Shown piece by piece: positions 44,410 through 51,824 of a stretch of 64,000 nt of DNA. Under the pieces are notes generated by a model. The model worked only from the letters and a program-made list of their open reading frames with translations, was not told the origin of the DNA and did no database searches. A program made the translations under genes and the position numbers. Every line of letters begins with the position of its first letter. Positions within the stretch are counted from its first letter, which is position 1. Source of the stretch: Cytophagales bacterium (lineage in GTDB: Bacteria > Bacteroidota > Bacteroidia > Cytophagales > Thermoflexibacteraceae); contig JAAFKA010000023.1 in the NCBI GenBank assembly GCA_013299115.1, positions 23,431-87,430 on the forward strand. The letters run 5' to 3'.

Positions 44410-44577
44410 TCATGTGCAATAGGGAAGACAAGGTGTATGGCGGTTGCCATAAAAATACTTGGCAGAAATAATAAGGGTTGTGATAACTTGAGCACCACTA
44501 AGTTTCCTTCGTTTATCAATAGAAATAGTTTGTGTTTTTTTCAATAAATCATCAATAAAGCCGTAAATTGCGAGCAT
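44410..44577 (-). pseudogene. N-terminal remnant of an IS982-type transposase
   Basis: A 55-codon frame: MLAIYGFIDDLLKKTQ, then RRKLSGAQVITTLIISAKYF and GNRHTPCLPY. IS982 transposases begin in the same way (IYCIIDDFLK..., R-K-M-S-D-A-E-V-I-T-T-A-L-I-A-A-x-Y-F-G-G-N). The catalytic part is missing. It explains much of the otherwise empty 44302-44809 interval; the rest (44580-44809) shows nothing. Confidence 0.65.
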
Positions 44578-44809
44578 AAAATCTTTTATAAAGCTATGTT
44601 TGTAGTGTGAGAAAGTACAAAAATAGTCTTTTGATAAGATTTTACACTTTTTATACTACGCGACTTACGTTATTTAAAGACCAAATTACCTTTTATTCAG
44701 GTGAGGGTATTATTTGAATGATTTACCCAAAATAATTGTTTTTTACCAAATTTTAAATAGCTTTTTGCCCTAAAATTTATTACAAAAAATATCACAAACC
44801 CACGCAAAC

Positions 44810-45529
44810 ATGCTCGAACATTACCACAAATGGTACTCTGGTCGTATCAACAAAGAGTTTGAAATGCTTACTTTTGGTTATGCAGGCATACCTTTGCTGC
44901 TTTTTCCAACTTCTATGGGGAGTTATTACCAATACAAAGATTTTGGTATGATTGCCCGTTTGGAGTGGTTTATTCAGCAGGGCAAAATAAAGGTCTATTG
45001 TCCTGATAGTTATGACAAAGAAAGTTGGTATAACAAACAAATTGACGATAGCCAGAAAGTGCAAAACCATTTGTTGTTTGACGATTTTTTGCTCAACGAA
45101 GTAGTTTACAGGGCTATGGACGAAACCAAAAAGCAAAAGATAATTACCGCAGGGTGCAGTTTGGGAGGTTATCATGCTGTTAATTTGGCTTTTCGCCACC
45201 CCGATAAAGTTTCGCACACATTTAGTTTGAGTGGTGCTTTTGATGTGCGTATCTTGATAGACTCTTGCTTTGACGAAGCAGCCTACCTCAATAGCCCTGT
45301 AGATTATATGGCAAACCTAACCAATGCGTGGTATCTAAATCACATCAACCAAATGGGCATTGTCTTGGGCTGTGGCGAAAACGACCAATGCAAAAGCTAC
45401 AATTTTCAGTTGGCAAATATTTTACAAAACAAAAATATAGGGCATTGGCTCGATGTGCGAAGTGCAGCAGGGCATGATTGGAGTTTTTGGAATGAGGCTT
45501 TGCCTTATTATTTGTCGTTTTTAAAGTAG
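44810..45529 (+). CDS. Esterase of the EstD/alpha-beta hydrolase type
   Basis: 239 residues. The nucleophile elbow GCSLGG holds Ser117, and GHDWSFW near the C-terminus gives the catalytic His, with an Asp expected at GCGENDQC. PLLLFPTSMGSYYQYKDFG precedes it as in putative-esterase family proteins. No signal peptide, so it acts in the cytoplasm on an unknown ester. Monocistronic. Confidence 0.8.
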   Translation: MLEHYHKWYSGRINKEFEMLTFGYAGIPLLLFPTSMGSYYQYKDFGMIARLEWFIQQGKIKVYCPDSYDKESWYNKQIDDSQKVQNHLLFDDFLLNEVVYRAMDETKKQKIITAGCSLGGYHAVNLAFRHPDKVSHTFSLSGAFDVRILIDSCFDEAAYLNSPVDYMANLTNAWYLNHINQMGIVLGCGENDQCKSYNFQLANILQNKNIGHWLDVRSAAGHDWSFWNEALPYYLSFLK

Positions 45530-45592
45530 ATAAAAAAAAAGTCAATGCCTACATTATGTAGAAAAAAGAAGTAGGAACAAGAATTTTTTTTG

Positions 45593-45600
45593 TACCTTTG
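45593..45600 (+). promoter_or_regulatory. Promoter -7 element TACCTTTG
   Basis: Fits TAnnTTTG, about 57 bp upstream of the SprT-like gene; no clear -33 element at 19 bp. Confidence 0.5.
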
Positions 45601-45656
45601 CAAGCTATTACAAATCCTATTATCTTTGTCTTAGTTGGTAAGCTCCACAGACTACT

Positions 45657-46283
45657 ATGCACCACTCCACTAAAATAGAAGACATTTTACGCAAGTATAT
45701 GCCTCATGCGGCTGTCCCCCTCATGGCTACTTGGATTTTAGATTATCATATTTTGTTGCGAATAACTGCCAAACGAAAAACAGTTTTGGGAACTTATTCG
45801 CCACCACCCAAAGCCAATGCCCCCCATACCATTACCATTAATGGTGATTTAAACCCTTATGCTTTTTTGGTTACTTTTGTCCACGAAGTTGCTCATTTGC
45901 GGGTGTGGTTGCGGTTCAAGAACCAAGTTAATCCACATGGCAAGGAGTGGCAAACTGTGTACTCTCATTTGTTAGGCAAGGTTATGGAGGTTTTTCCTGC
46001 TGATGTGGCTTCGGCGCTTCGCCAATACATGACCAACCCAAGTGCTGCCACTTGCAGAGATGAACACCTCTACAAAACCTTAAAAAAGTATGACAAAGAC
46101 AACAAAGGTTTAGTTTTATTAGAGGAAATCCCCGACAATGCCGTATTTAAGGTAGAAGATGGTAGGTTATTTACCAAAGGCGAAAAGTTACGTAAGTTTT
46201 TCAGGTGTACAGAAGTTGGTAGCAATAGAAAATACAAAATTAGTGGGCTGTTGTCGGTGGCTTTGGTGGCAAAGCAGGTGTGA
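45657..46283 (+). CDS. SprT-like zinc metalloprotease
   Basis: 208 residues. FVHEVAHLRVW supplies the H-E-x-x-H zinc site and HGKEWQ the third ligand (H-G-x-x-W), as in SprT/Spartan-type domains. There is no clear zinc-ribbon: the expected Cys are few (CRDE, FRCTEVG). The family cleaves DNA-protein crosslinks in eukaryotes; in bacteria the role is less known. Confidence 0.85.
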   Translation: MHHSTKIEDILRKYMPHAAVPLMATWILDYHILLRITAKRKTVLGTYSPPPKANAPHTITINGDLNPYAFLVTFVHEVAHLRVWLRFKNQVNPHGKEWQTVYSHLLGKVMEVFPADVASALRQYMTNPSAATCRDEHLYKTLKKYDKDNKGLVLLEEIPDNAVFKVEDGRLFTKGEKLRKFFRCTEVGSNRKYKISGLLSVALVAKQV

Positions 46284-46379
46284 AAAATCACTTATTGAAG
46301 TTAAATCTGTCAATCTTTTTGATAAAATACTAGCCGTCTATAGATTGCCTTTTCGGATAGTAGAATAAAATATAACACC

Positions 46380-46480
46380 AGAGGTTATTACGATTTGTAC
46401 CGTACTCTTTAGGGTGCAAGGTCAATTAGTTGAAAATCAATAAGTTAATTTTCTATACAAAAATTATCGTAATAACCTCT
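46380..46480. repeat. MITE-like element, family 3 copy 2
   Basis: Ends AGAGGTTATTACGATTTGT and TATCGTAATAACCTCT match the copy at 37486-37609; the centre is shorter. It lies directly before the first toxin-antitoxin array repeat and seems to have truncated it. Confidence 0.85.
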
Positions 46481-46483
46481 ACC

Positions 46484-46537
46484 ACGCAAAATACGGTTGC
46501 AGTGTTGCAAAAAGAGAAATAATTTTGTAAATTTGTG
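46484..46537 (+). repeat. Toxin-antitoxin array repeat R1 (with promoter)
   Basis: Contains ATACGGTTGCAGTGTTGC and AAAAAGAGAAATAATTTTG, shared with R2-R4, and ends in TAAATTTG (46528-46535), a -7 element with a TTG 20 bp upstream. The 5' part found in R2-R4 is missing here. Confidence 0.85.
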
Positions 46538-46548
46538 TTCAAAGAATT

Positions 46549-46848
46549 ATGCTTATGCAAACCATACAACGAAAAGATATTTTATTACACACCATTGCAG
46601 CTATTCAAAATGAAATATGGTTGCAAAAGATAGAGAATTTTGTTGCCGAATTACAAAACCTGCAAGATAATTCTCTCTTGCAATTTGCTACGCCCATTTA
46701 TCCTGCTTTTGATATACAACAGGCTATTATTGCACAAAATTACAAGCCTGAAAATGTAAAAACTATTGGTGGTTTTTGGGACTTACCAAATACGGAAAAT
46801 AACACTGACGAAACCATAGCTGAACCTTTGGCTCAACTGACTGCATGA
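46549..46848 (+). CDS. Putative antitoxin of a PIN toxin (pair 1)
   Basis: 99 residues, no named family: helical N-terminus (LLHTIAAIQNEIWLQKIENF), Asn/Gln-rich, with GGFWDLPN near residue 77, perhaps the toxin-binding part. Its TGA overlaps the ATG of a PIN toxin frame as ATGA, the usual antitoxin-toxin arrangement, which is the basis of the call. A start two codons later is also possible. Confidence 0.6.
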   Translation: MLMQTIQRKDILLHTIAAIQNEIWLQKIENFVAELQNLQDNSLLQFATPIYPAFDIQQAIIAQNYKPENVKTIGGFWDLPNTENNTDETIAEPLAQLTA

Positions 46849-47115
46849 GATATTTATTAGATACCAACATTGTTTTGTTGAGAATAAAAAGTCCTACTTT
46901 CAAACAAGTTTTTGATAGTTTGTATGCAAGGCAAACTTACCGAATTACCACTTCCTCCAAATATATCAGCACGTAATATGGGTAAAAATGATTTGTGGAT
47001 TGCAGCAGCAGCCCACATTATTCAAGCCACTTTGTTAACAACAGATAAAGATTTTTTACACTTAGACAAACATTTTTTTGATATAGAATTACTTGATATA
47101 CAGTTATTTATGTAA
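46845..47115 (+). pseudogene. PIN-domain toxin broken by deletion and frameshift (pair 1)
   Basis: The ATG frame at 46845 gives MRYLLDTNIVLLRIKSP, the first PIN strand with Asp in LDTN, and runs about 31 codons in sense. Later sequence in another frame (from about 46955) gives ARNMGKNDLWIAAAAH and TTDKDFLHLD, the PIN C-terminus. About 40 residues including the conserved Glu are missing. The toxin is dead while the antitoxin is intact. Confidence 0.8.
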
Positions 47116-47116
47116 T

Positions 47117-47214
47117 TTCTCAAAGAAAAAATTTCCCTCTCAGCAACTCACCATTACAGATTTACGAAATACGGTTGCTGTGTTGCAAAAGGAGAAATAA
47201 TTTTGTAGCTTTGT
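47117..47214 (+). repeat. Toxin-antitoxin array repeat R2 (with promoter)
   Basis: About 98 bp shared with R3 and R4: CTCAGCAACTCACCATTACA, then GATTTACGAAATACGG, ending in TAGCTTTG (47206-47213). In one frame part of it reads LTITDLRNTVAVLQKEK-stop, like the coiled-coil end of Rpn-type nuclease/transposase proteins, so the repeat may derive from the 3' end of such a gene. Confidence 0.88.
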
Positions 47215-47235
47215 ATAATTTTACGATTTACGACT

Positions 47236-47460
47236 ATGCAAGTTTCCATAAAACAACCTTTAAGCAATGTTCAACTCGAACTTTTAAAAACATTTTCGCA
47301 CCAATTATCAGAAAATGATTTGGTAGAATTGCGAAAAATGCTTGCCCTATTTTTTGCCCAACGACTAATAAAAGAGGCTGATAAAGTCTGGAATGAAAAA
47401 AAATGGACAAACGAAGAGGTAGATGCAATGCTTGTTACTAAAATGCGTAAAAGCAAGTAA
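47236..47460 (+). CDS. Antitoxin of PIN toxin (pair 2)
   Basis: 74 residues: LSNVQLELLKTFSHQLSEND, then LIKEADKVWNEKKWTNE. It resembles the N-terminal part of the fused gene at 11857-12339. It ends 5 bp before the PIN toxin and is transcribed from the promoter in R2. Family unnamed; antitoxin by position and repeat occurrence. Confidence 0.75.
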   Translation: MQVSIKQPLSNVQLELLKTFSHQLSENDLVELRKMLALFFAQRLIKEADKVWNEKKWTNEEVDAMLVTKMRKSK

Positions 47461-47465
47461 TCAAA

Positions 47466-47879
47466 ATGGAGAAAATAGTTTTAGACACTAACGTCTTATT
47501 GGTTTCAATTTCAAGCAAATCTAAATTACATTGGATTTTCAAAAGCCTATTAGCTGGCGAATATATTTTGTGCGTAACAACAGATATTTTGTTAGAATAT
47601 GCCGAAATTATTGCACAACAAATGGGAATTTTAGCAAGTGCAGATGCTTTGGGTGTCATTGAAAACCTACCAAATATAGAACGAATAACGACTTATTACA
47701 AGTTTGGGCTACTCAAAGATGATGACGATAATAAATTTGTAGATTGTGCTATTGCTTGTAATGCAAGTTTTATTGTTTCTCACGATAAGGATTTCAATAT
47801 TTTAAAGAAAATTGATTTTCCCAAAGTCATAGTTATTGATACTGAACAATTTAGACAAATATTAGAAAATAATTCCTAA
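47466..47879 (+). CDS. PIN-domain RNase toxin (pair 2, intact)
   Basis: 137 residues of the PIN_3/COG1569 type. Acidic residues of the active site are all present: Asp in VLDTNVLL (7), Glu in LLEYAEI, Asp in NKFVDCAIA and Asp in VSHDKDF. PIN toxins are magnesium-dependent ribonucleases. It is the only intact PIN toxin in the array. The antitoxin lies 5 bp upstream. Confidence 0.9.
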   Translation: MEKIVLDTNVLLVSISSKSKLHWIFKSLLAGEYILCVTTDILLEYAEIIAQQMGILASADALGVIENLPNIERITTYYKFGLLKDDDDNKFVDCAIACNASFIVSHDKDFNILKKIDFPKVIVIDTEQFRQILENNS

Positions 47880-47910
47880 TATTGTTGCACTCAAAGACAA
47901 AGAAAGTGAG

Positions 47911-48010
47911 TTTTTGAAAGAAAAAATCACCCTCTCAGCAACTCACCATTACAGATTTGCGAAATACGGTGGCGGTGTTGCAAAAAGAGAAATAATTTTG
48001 TAAATTTGTG
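47911..48010 (+). repeat. Toxin-antitoxin array repeat R3 (with promoter)
   Basis: Same repeat as R2 with a slightly longer 5' part; it ends in TAAATTTG (48001-48008). In one frame its 5' part reads VALKDKESEFLKEKITL, coiled-coil-like, and then shifts frame. Confidence 0.88.
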
Positions 48011-48024
48011 TAAAGAGTTTTTTT

Positions 48025-48387
48025 ATGAAAACAAAACTTCCAAAAAAATCAACAATAATTGCACCTATTTTACAAAACTTTCAAGCTGATTTGTTGAAAG
48101 TTTATGGGGAACATTTGCAAAAAATTATCCTTTTTGGCTCGTATGCAAGAGGAGATTTTAGAGAAAGTTCGGATATAGATTTGTTGCTTTTGTTTGATAA
48201 TAGCTTTACAGATTTTCAAAAAAATGATTTAATTTATGATATTATTTGCGATTATTTACTTGATAATCAAGTAGTTATTAGCCCAAATGGTGCTACAATT
48301 TCAGATTTCAAAAATAAAATTACTCCGCTATATCTCAACATAAAAAAAGAAGGCATTACGATATGGAAACAGTCCACCAAACAATAA
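48025..48387 (+). CDS. MNT nucleotidyltransferase antitoxin (pair 3)
   Basis: 120 residues with G38-S39 and D50-x-D52 (GSYARGDFRESSDIDLL), the MNT signature. It belongs to the same superfamily as the MNT proteins at 310 and 3582 but is clearly different in sequence. In MntA-HepT pairs it AMPylates the HEPN toxin. It overlaps the HEPN gene by 25 bp, and the promoter is in R3. Confidence 0.88.
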   Translation: MKTKLPKKSTIIAPILQNFQADLLKVYGEHLQKIILFGSYARGDFRESSDIDLLLLFDNSFTDFQKNDLIYDIICDYLLDNQVVISPNGATISDFKNKITPLYLNIKKEGITIWKQSTKQ

Positions 48388-48764
48388 AGGGACTTTGCAT
48401 AAGGACTACAACTTATATGCACTCCGCACAAATGCTTATCAAAGAACAAGACTATAATTCGGCAGTTTCAAGAATTTATTATGCAATGTTTTACAGAGTG
48501 CAAGCAATTTTACTTACACAAAATGTTACAGCCTCTACGCACACAGGTACAGCCCAAAAATTTGGCGAATTATTTATCAAAACAGGTATTTTTCCAAAAG
48601 AATTTAGTCGTCATTTAGCTTATGCAATGGAACGAAGAAGCAAAGGAGATTATGAAGTTTTTAGTCCTATTGATGCCGAAACTGCCACAGATTTATTCCA
48701 AACAGCAAGCATTTTTAATCAAGAATTGTTGGGTTATTTAATAGTAAATGGTTTTGAGGAGTAG
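48363..48764 (+). CDS. HEPN toxin (pair 3)
   Basis: 133 residues. SRIYYAMFYRVQAILL is the HEPN core and MERRSKGDYEVF the second motif (R-x-x-x-G-D-Y form). The start at 48363 overlaps the MNT gene. Predicted RNase toxin controlled by AMPylation. It appears intact, so pair 3 is probably functional. Confidence 0.85.
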   Translation: METVHQTIKGLCIRTTTYMHSAQMLIKEQDYNSAVSRIYYAMFYRVQAILLTQNVTASTHTGTAQKFGELFIKTGIFPKEFSRHLAYAMERRSKGDYEVFSPIDAETATDLFQTASIFNQELLGYLIVNGFEE

Positions 48765-48765
48765 A

Positions 48766-48858
48766 TTTAGAGAAATTACCCTCTTAGAAACCACCATTAC
48801 AGATTTACGAAATACGGTGGCAGTGTTGCAAAAAAAGAAATAATTTTGTAACTTTGTT
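48766..48858 (+). repeat. Toxin-antitoxin array repeat R4 (with promoter)
   Basis: Shares with R2/R3 CCATTACAGATTTACGAAAT and the AGTGTTGCAAAA...AATAATTTTG segment, and ends in TAACTTTG (48849-48856). Here the frame ITLLETTITDLRNTVAVLQK is intact up to its stop, supporting the idea that the repeat is a gene 3' end. Confidence 0.88.
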
Positions 48859-48874
48859 ACAAACAGAAACCACA

Positions 48875-49126
48875 ATGGACTATCAATTCAATATTCAATT
48901 AAGTTATGAGCAGCTAATAAATTTAGCATTGCAGTTATCAACTGAACAGCAAAAACAGTTGATAGCCTTGCTATGGCTATGTATGAATACTACAAAAATG
49001 TCTTATCAAAATACCCAACTTATAGATAAAAAATCGCAAATATCGCAAATTCAACAAGATTTTGCAAATAGTTGTAGTGAGGAAGATTTAGAAATCATTG
49101 ACAACTATCTTTATTCTGCTACATAG
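48875..49126 (+). CDS. Putative antitoxin of PIN toxin (pair 4)
   Basis: 83 residues from the ATG at 48875. Helical, Gln/Leu-rich (YEQLINLALQLSTEQQKQLI), with an acidic end (SCSEEDLEIIDNYLY). Stop TAG is directly followed by the toxin ATG. No named family; antitoxin by position. Confidence 0.65.
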   Translation: MDYQFNIQLSYEQLINLALQLSTEQQKQLIALLWLCMNTTKMSYQNTQLIDKKSQISQIQQDFANSCSEEDLEIIDNYLYSAT

Positions 49127-49573
49127 ATGAACCGTTACGTTTTAGACACCAATATAATTATTCATATTATTCGCAATTCCACTACTTGGCAGTATGTTGA
49201 ATTACATTTTCAACCCTTAGAAAATCAAACTTTTGTTTCCTTTGCAAGTGTTGCCGAAGTTTTGGATATTGCTGTGTAGTTAGGCTGGGGAGAAAATAAA
49301 AAAGCCATTCTAAAACAGTTATTGGCACAACTCAATATTTTTTATGATGTAGAAAGTTTAAACAGTAGCTATGTCGAAATAAGTGCATACAGTCAAGGAA
49401 AAAACACTGAAAAAACACTTCCCAAAGGCGAAAGTGCCAAAAATATGGGTAAGAATGATTTGTGGATAGCAGCCACTGCCCACAGTTTACAAGCAAATTT
49501 GATAACAACGGACAAAGATTTTTTGCATCTTGATAATGTATTTTTTAAGGTGCATTATGTAGAGCAAAGATAA
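49127..49573 (+). pseudogene. PIN toxin with one in-frame TAG stop (pair 4)
   Basis: The frame reads MNRYVLDTNIIIHII..., SVAEVLDIAV, TAG at 49277-49279, then LGWGENKKAI...KNDLWIAATAH and TTDKDFLHLD. All PIN active-site acids are present if the stop is ignored, and there is no frameshift: 148 residues in full. A single nonsense mutation has therefore killed the toxin. Confidence 0.85.
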
Positions 49574-49622
49574 TTTCATAAGCAAAATCTAACAGGTTTT
49601 TAAAACCCGTTAGATTTACTAT

Positions 49623-49810
49623 TTCCTACATATTCCTCCGATACTGCCCACCAACTTCATACAAAGCCGCCGATAGCTGCCCCAAACTACACACTTTTGG
49701 CGGTAAAAAAAACCTCACAAGGTCTTAAAGACCTTGTGAGGTTTAGGAAGCAATTTTTGCTACACTTTCATTGTGTGTGTGGGAAGCATTTAAAGGGGAA
49801 ATAATAATAG
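49623..49810 (-). pseudogene. Remnant of the icmF 3' end, interrupted by a REP
   Basis: 49623-49703 matches the last ~80 bp of icmF (59381 on), and 49748-49810 matches a stretch near 59520-59582. A palindrome of family C (49710-49744) lies between and the intervening icmF sequence is gone. Many substitutions show it is the older type of copy. It accounts for most of the interval 49574-49899. Confidence 0.78.
49710..49744. repeat. Palindrome AAACCTCACAAGGTC..., REP family C
   Basis: A 35-bp near-perfect hairpin, relative of 39947-39981 and 53687-53721, placed inside the icmF remnant. Confidence 0.85.
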
Positions 49811-49899
49811 CCGTTCTGCAAAATATTGAAAAACTACTAAACCTATTCGCAAAATCATTTATATTTGTGCTTATAAACAACCATTCTAAACAAAAAAAT

Positions 49900-50353
49900 A
49901 TGAGTATAGAGTTTGATTTACTCTTACAAGAATATCAAGAGGCTTTGCAAAAGTATGAATTAGGACAATTAAACCGTAATTATTTGTTTAAATTAGGAAA
50001 ACCTTGTCAAGTTTTGCAAGAAAATGGTTTTTCGGAAGATGATATTATAATGTTTCAAAAAACAGTGCGTAAAATGATAGAAAAACATAATTTATCATTA
50101 GAACAAATTGCATTGCTGCCCAAACAATTACAAAAATCCGTTAGCTATTTTTATTTCTCAACAAACAGAACTTGCCCGAATTGTATTGACAGAGGCAACT
50201 CACGAAGAAAATCCAATTGTGGTGGCTTTAACACCTACAAAATTAAATGCAACAAATATTAATGAACTAAAAAGTGCTTACCCAAAAGAAAAATGGGTAT
50301 TAACAGCGTGGAGTAGTAGAAACCTTAAAATTTGGGGAAAAGAAAAAGAGTAA
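49900..50353 (+). pseudogene. MuF-C/barnase-EndoU-RelE-like nuclease gene with a frameshift
   Basis: From the ATG at 49900 (MSIEFDLLLQEYQEALQ) the first frame goes out of register at a run of five A near 50132-50136. One base less would join it to the second frame: NPLAIFISQQ...IVLTEATHEENPIVVAL and INELKSAYPKEKWVLTAW. This matches the end of MuF-type and related phage/polymorphic-toxin nuclease domains (P-L-A-V-F-x-S ... V-V-A-I-x ... I-x-S-I-Y-P-K). TATATTTG (49860-49867) fits a promoter. Flanked on both sides by icmF-derived sequence. Confidence 0.55.
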
Positions 50354-50512
50354 ACCTTCGCTTGTCTGCCTCTAATTGGCAGAGGGAGTGGTTTACTCTT
50401 TTCTGTTTACAAATGTAGTAGTTTATATTTGAAAAGTAAAGTTTTTTAGGTCTTTTTTTAGGAAAATAAAAACTCTTTCCAAAAAGAAAATGGCTTTTGG
50501 AAAGTAAAAAAA

Positions 50513-50616
50513 TGCTGCACTTTCATTGCGTTTGAGGAAAGCATTTAAAGATGAAATCGCAAAATCTTTTTCTTCTTTGGTGCTGCGAATAACTTCCTGC
50601 GGAATAACTGTTGGGC
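50513..50616 (-). pseudogene. Remnant of the icmF 3' region
   Basis: About 100 bp match icmF 59531-59636 with scattered changes (e.g. GGAATAACTGTTGGGCT conserved). About 50 bp of it overlap in content with the remnant ending at 49810, so the MuF-like gene is bracketed by direct repeats. The remaining sequence of 50354-50671 shows nothing else but the hairpin at 50630. Confidence 0.78.
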
Positions 50617-50629
50617 TGACTTTTTATAA

Positions 50630-50663
50630 AAATAAAGGTTGTGTTAAAATACACAACCTTTAT
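50630..50663 (-). terminator. Hairpin terminator
   Basis: AATAAAGGTTGTG and CACAACCTTTATT form a perfect 13-bp stem with an 8-base loop, 8 bp downstream of the stop of the minus-strand gene at 50672. Confidence 0.8.
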
Positions 50664-50671
50664 TACCAAAA

Positions 50672-50920
50672 TTAGCGAACTCTACCTTCTTCGGGCATTT
50701 TATTGTATTTTGCCCAATGCCACGCAGCATTAATGGCTGCTTCTCTACTAACATAATAGACTTCTCCAACTGCTGTACTTACAAAATAATTATTATTCTT
50801 TTGATTTTGGCACAATTCACCCCAAATACCATCAGTAAATTTAACAGTCCAAGACCAATAGCGGAAACCAAACATACCCAAACGATTTTGTTGTTCTCCA
50901 ATAGATTTAACCTCAGCCAT
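50672..50920 (-). CDS. Small hypothetical protein
   Basis: 82 residues from the ATG at 50920 (MAEVKSIGEQQNRLGMF). Rich in Trp and Tyr (FRYWSWTVKFTDGIWGEL), with AAINAAWHWAKYNKMPEEG at the end. No signal peptide and no known family. Followed by its own terminator. It lies between a broken toxin gene and a lipoprotein, so it is part of the accessory block. Confidence 0.5.
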   Translation of the reverse strand: MAEVKSIGEQQNRLGMFGFRYWSWTVKFTDGIWGELCQNQKNNNYFVSTAVGEVYYVSREAAINAAWHWAKYNKMPEEGRVR

Positions 50921-50988
50921 AAAATAAGCTATTTTAAATATAGTGCCAAGCACTTATAGATAGGAGGCTTGGCTTATCCTTTGAAAGA

Positions 50989-51534
50989 TTATTGTTTAAT
51001 AATCCATTTGCCTTTAACAGGAATACCATTACCTCTAATACGTATTTTTGCAATATCTTTGAAGTAAGATAATCTGTTGAAACCTGTAATTTGTAAACTC
51101 CATTCTCTTGTACGTTCTATGTAAGCCCACTCGCCAACTTTACGTACTTGACGATTTTTTAAAATAGCTTCCACAATCAATTTTGAATTTTTTGGAGGAC
51201 TGGCTTTGCTTGGGAATGGATTGTAGCATCCTTCTGTAACTTCATAAACAAAAACCATATAATCACAAGCATTACTCACTGTGGCCTCTTTTGTGAAATT
51301 TGCTTCTGCACAAAGTATATCACCTTTACCATTACCATTGCCTGCTGTCCACCAGTAAGAACAAGCCTCTGTTCGTGCTCCTTGTTGTGGGGTATCGTTT
51401 TTGCTTTCTTCTGAACCCGCCGAAACTAAGACCACTTCGTTATCTGTTTTTTCAGGCAAATCAAGTTGGTTTGAACAGCCAAAAATAAACGCAGTCATTG
51501 CTGCAATGGATAGAAACTTAAATACCTTTTTCAT
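50989..51534 (-). CDS. Lipoprotein of unknown function (with GARTE segment)
   Basis: 181 residues from the ATG at 51534. Signal peptide MKKVFKFLSIAAMTAFIFGC ends in a lipobox (Cys20). A Glu/Asp/Ser linker leads to QQGARTEACSYWW, then several Cys and a strand-rich C-terminus. The lipoprotein at 58432 has a comparable layout with ASGRTEST. Divergent from the 619-residue gene, sharing a 290-bp control region with palindromes. Confidence 0.65.
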   Translation of the reverse strand: MKKVFKFLSIAAMTAFIFGCSNQLDLPEKTDNEVVLVSAGSEESKNDTPQQGARTEACSYWWTAGNGNGKGDILCAEANFTKEATVSNACDYMVFVYEVTEGCYNPFPSKASPPKNSKLIVEAILKNRQVRKVGEWAYIERTREWSLQITGFNRLSYFKDIAKIRIRGNGIPVKGKWIIKQ

Positions 51535-51637
51535 AATTTTGAATTGTTTAAAAGTTTTATTTTTGAATGAATGTAAACCTATTTTATAATGTTTACGACA
51601 CAAAGGTAGAACAATTAAAACAACAAAGTCAAGTGTG

Positions 51638-51710
51638 TAACTAATTGATTATTAAGTTATTATATTATTAAAAAGCACTAAAAATTATCAATAATATGAT
51701 TGATAATTTT
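51638..51710. promoter_or_regulatory. Candidate operator region between divergent genes
   Basis: Contains TAACTAATTGAT (51638-51649), also found at 57817-57828 in the other divergent region, and a perfect palindrome AAAATTATCAAT-AATATG-ATTGATAATTTT (51681-51710). ATCAAT/ATTGAT half sites recur at both places. Likely binding site of one regulator; not proven. Confidence 0.5.
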
Positions 51711-51824
51711 GCCAATTATTCAAAATTTCATTAAAATAATCAATGACATTATGAGATATTTTTCTAAAATTATTACGACTTTGTGAAAAATTATTTACCT
51801 TGTCAAAAAAATAATTCAAAAACA

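Noticed and set aside
46484..48858. Integron-type attC sites between the toxin-antitoxin cassettes
   Set aside because: The repeats are not palindromic, lack attC core sites, carry promoters, and no integron integrase is present.
49277..49279. TAG read as pyrrolysine or suppressed in the PIN gene
   Set aside because: Nothing in the window supports recoding; neighbouring toxins are also broken, so a nonsense mutation is simpler.
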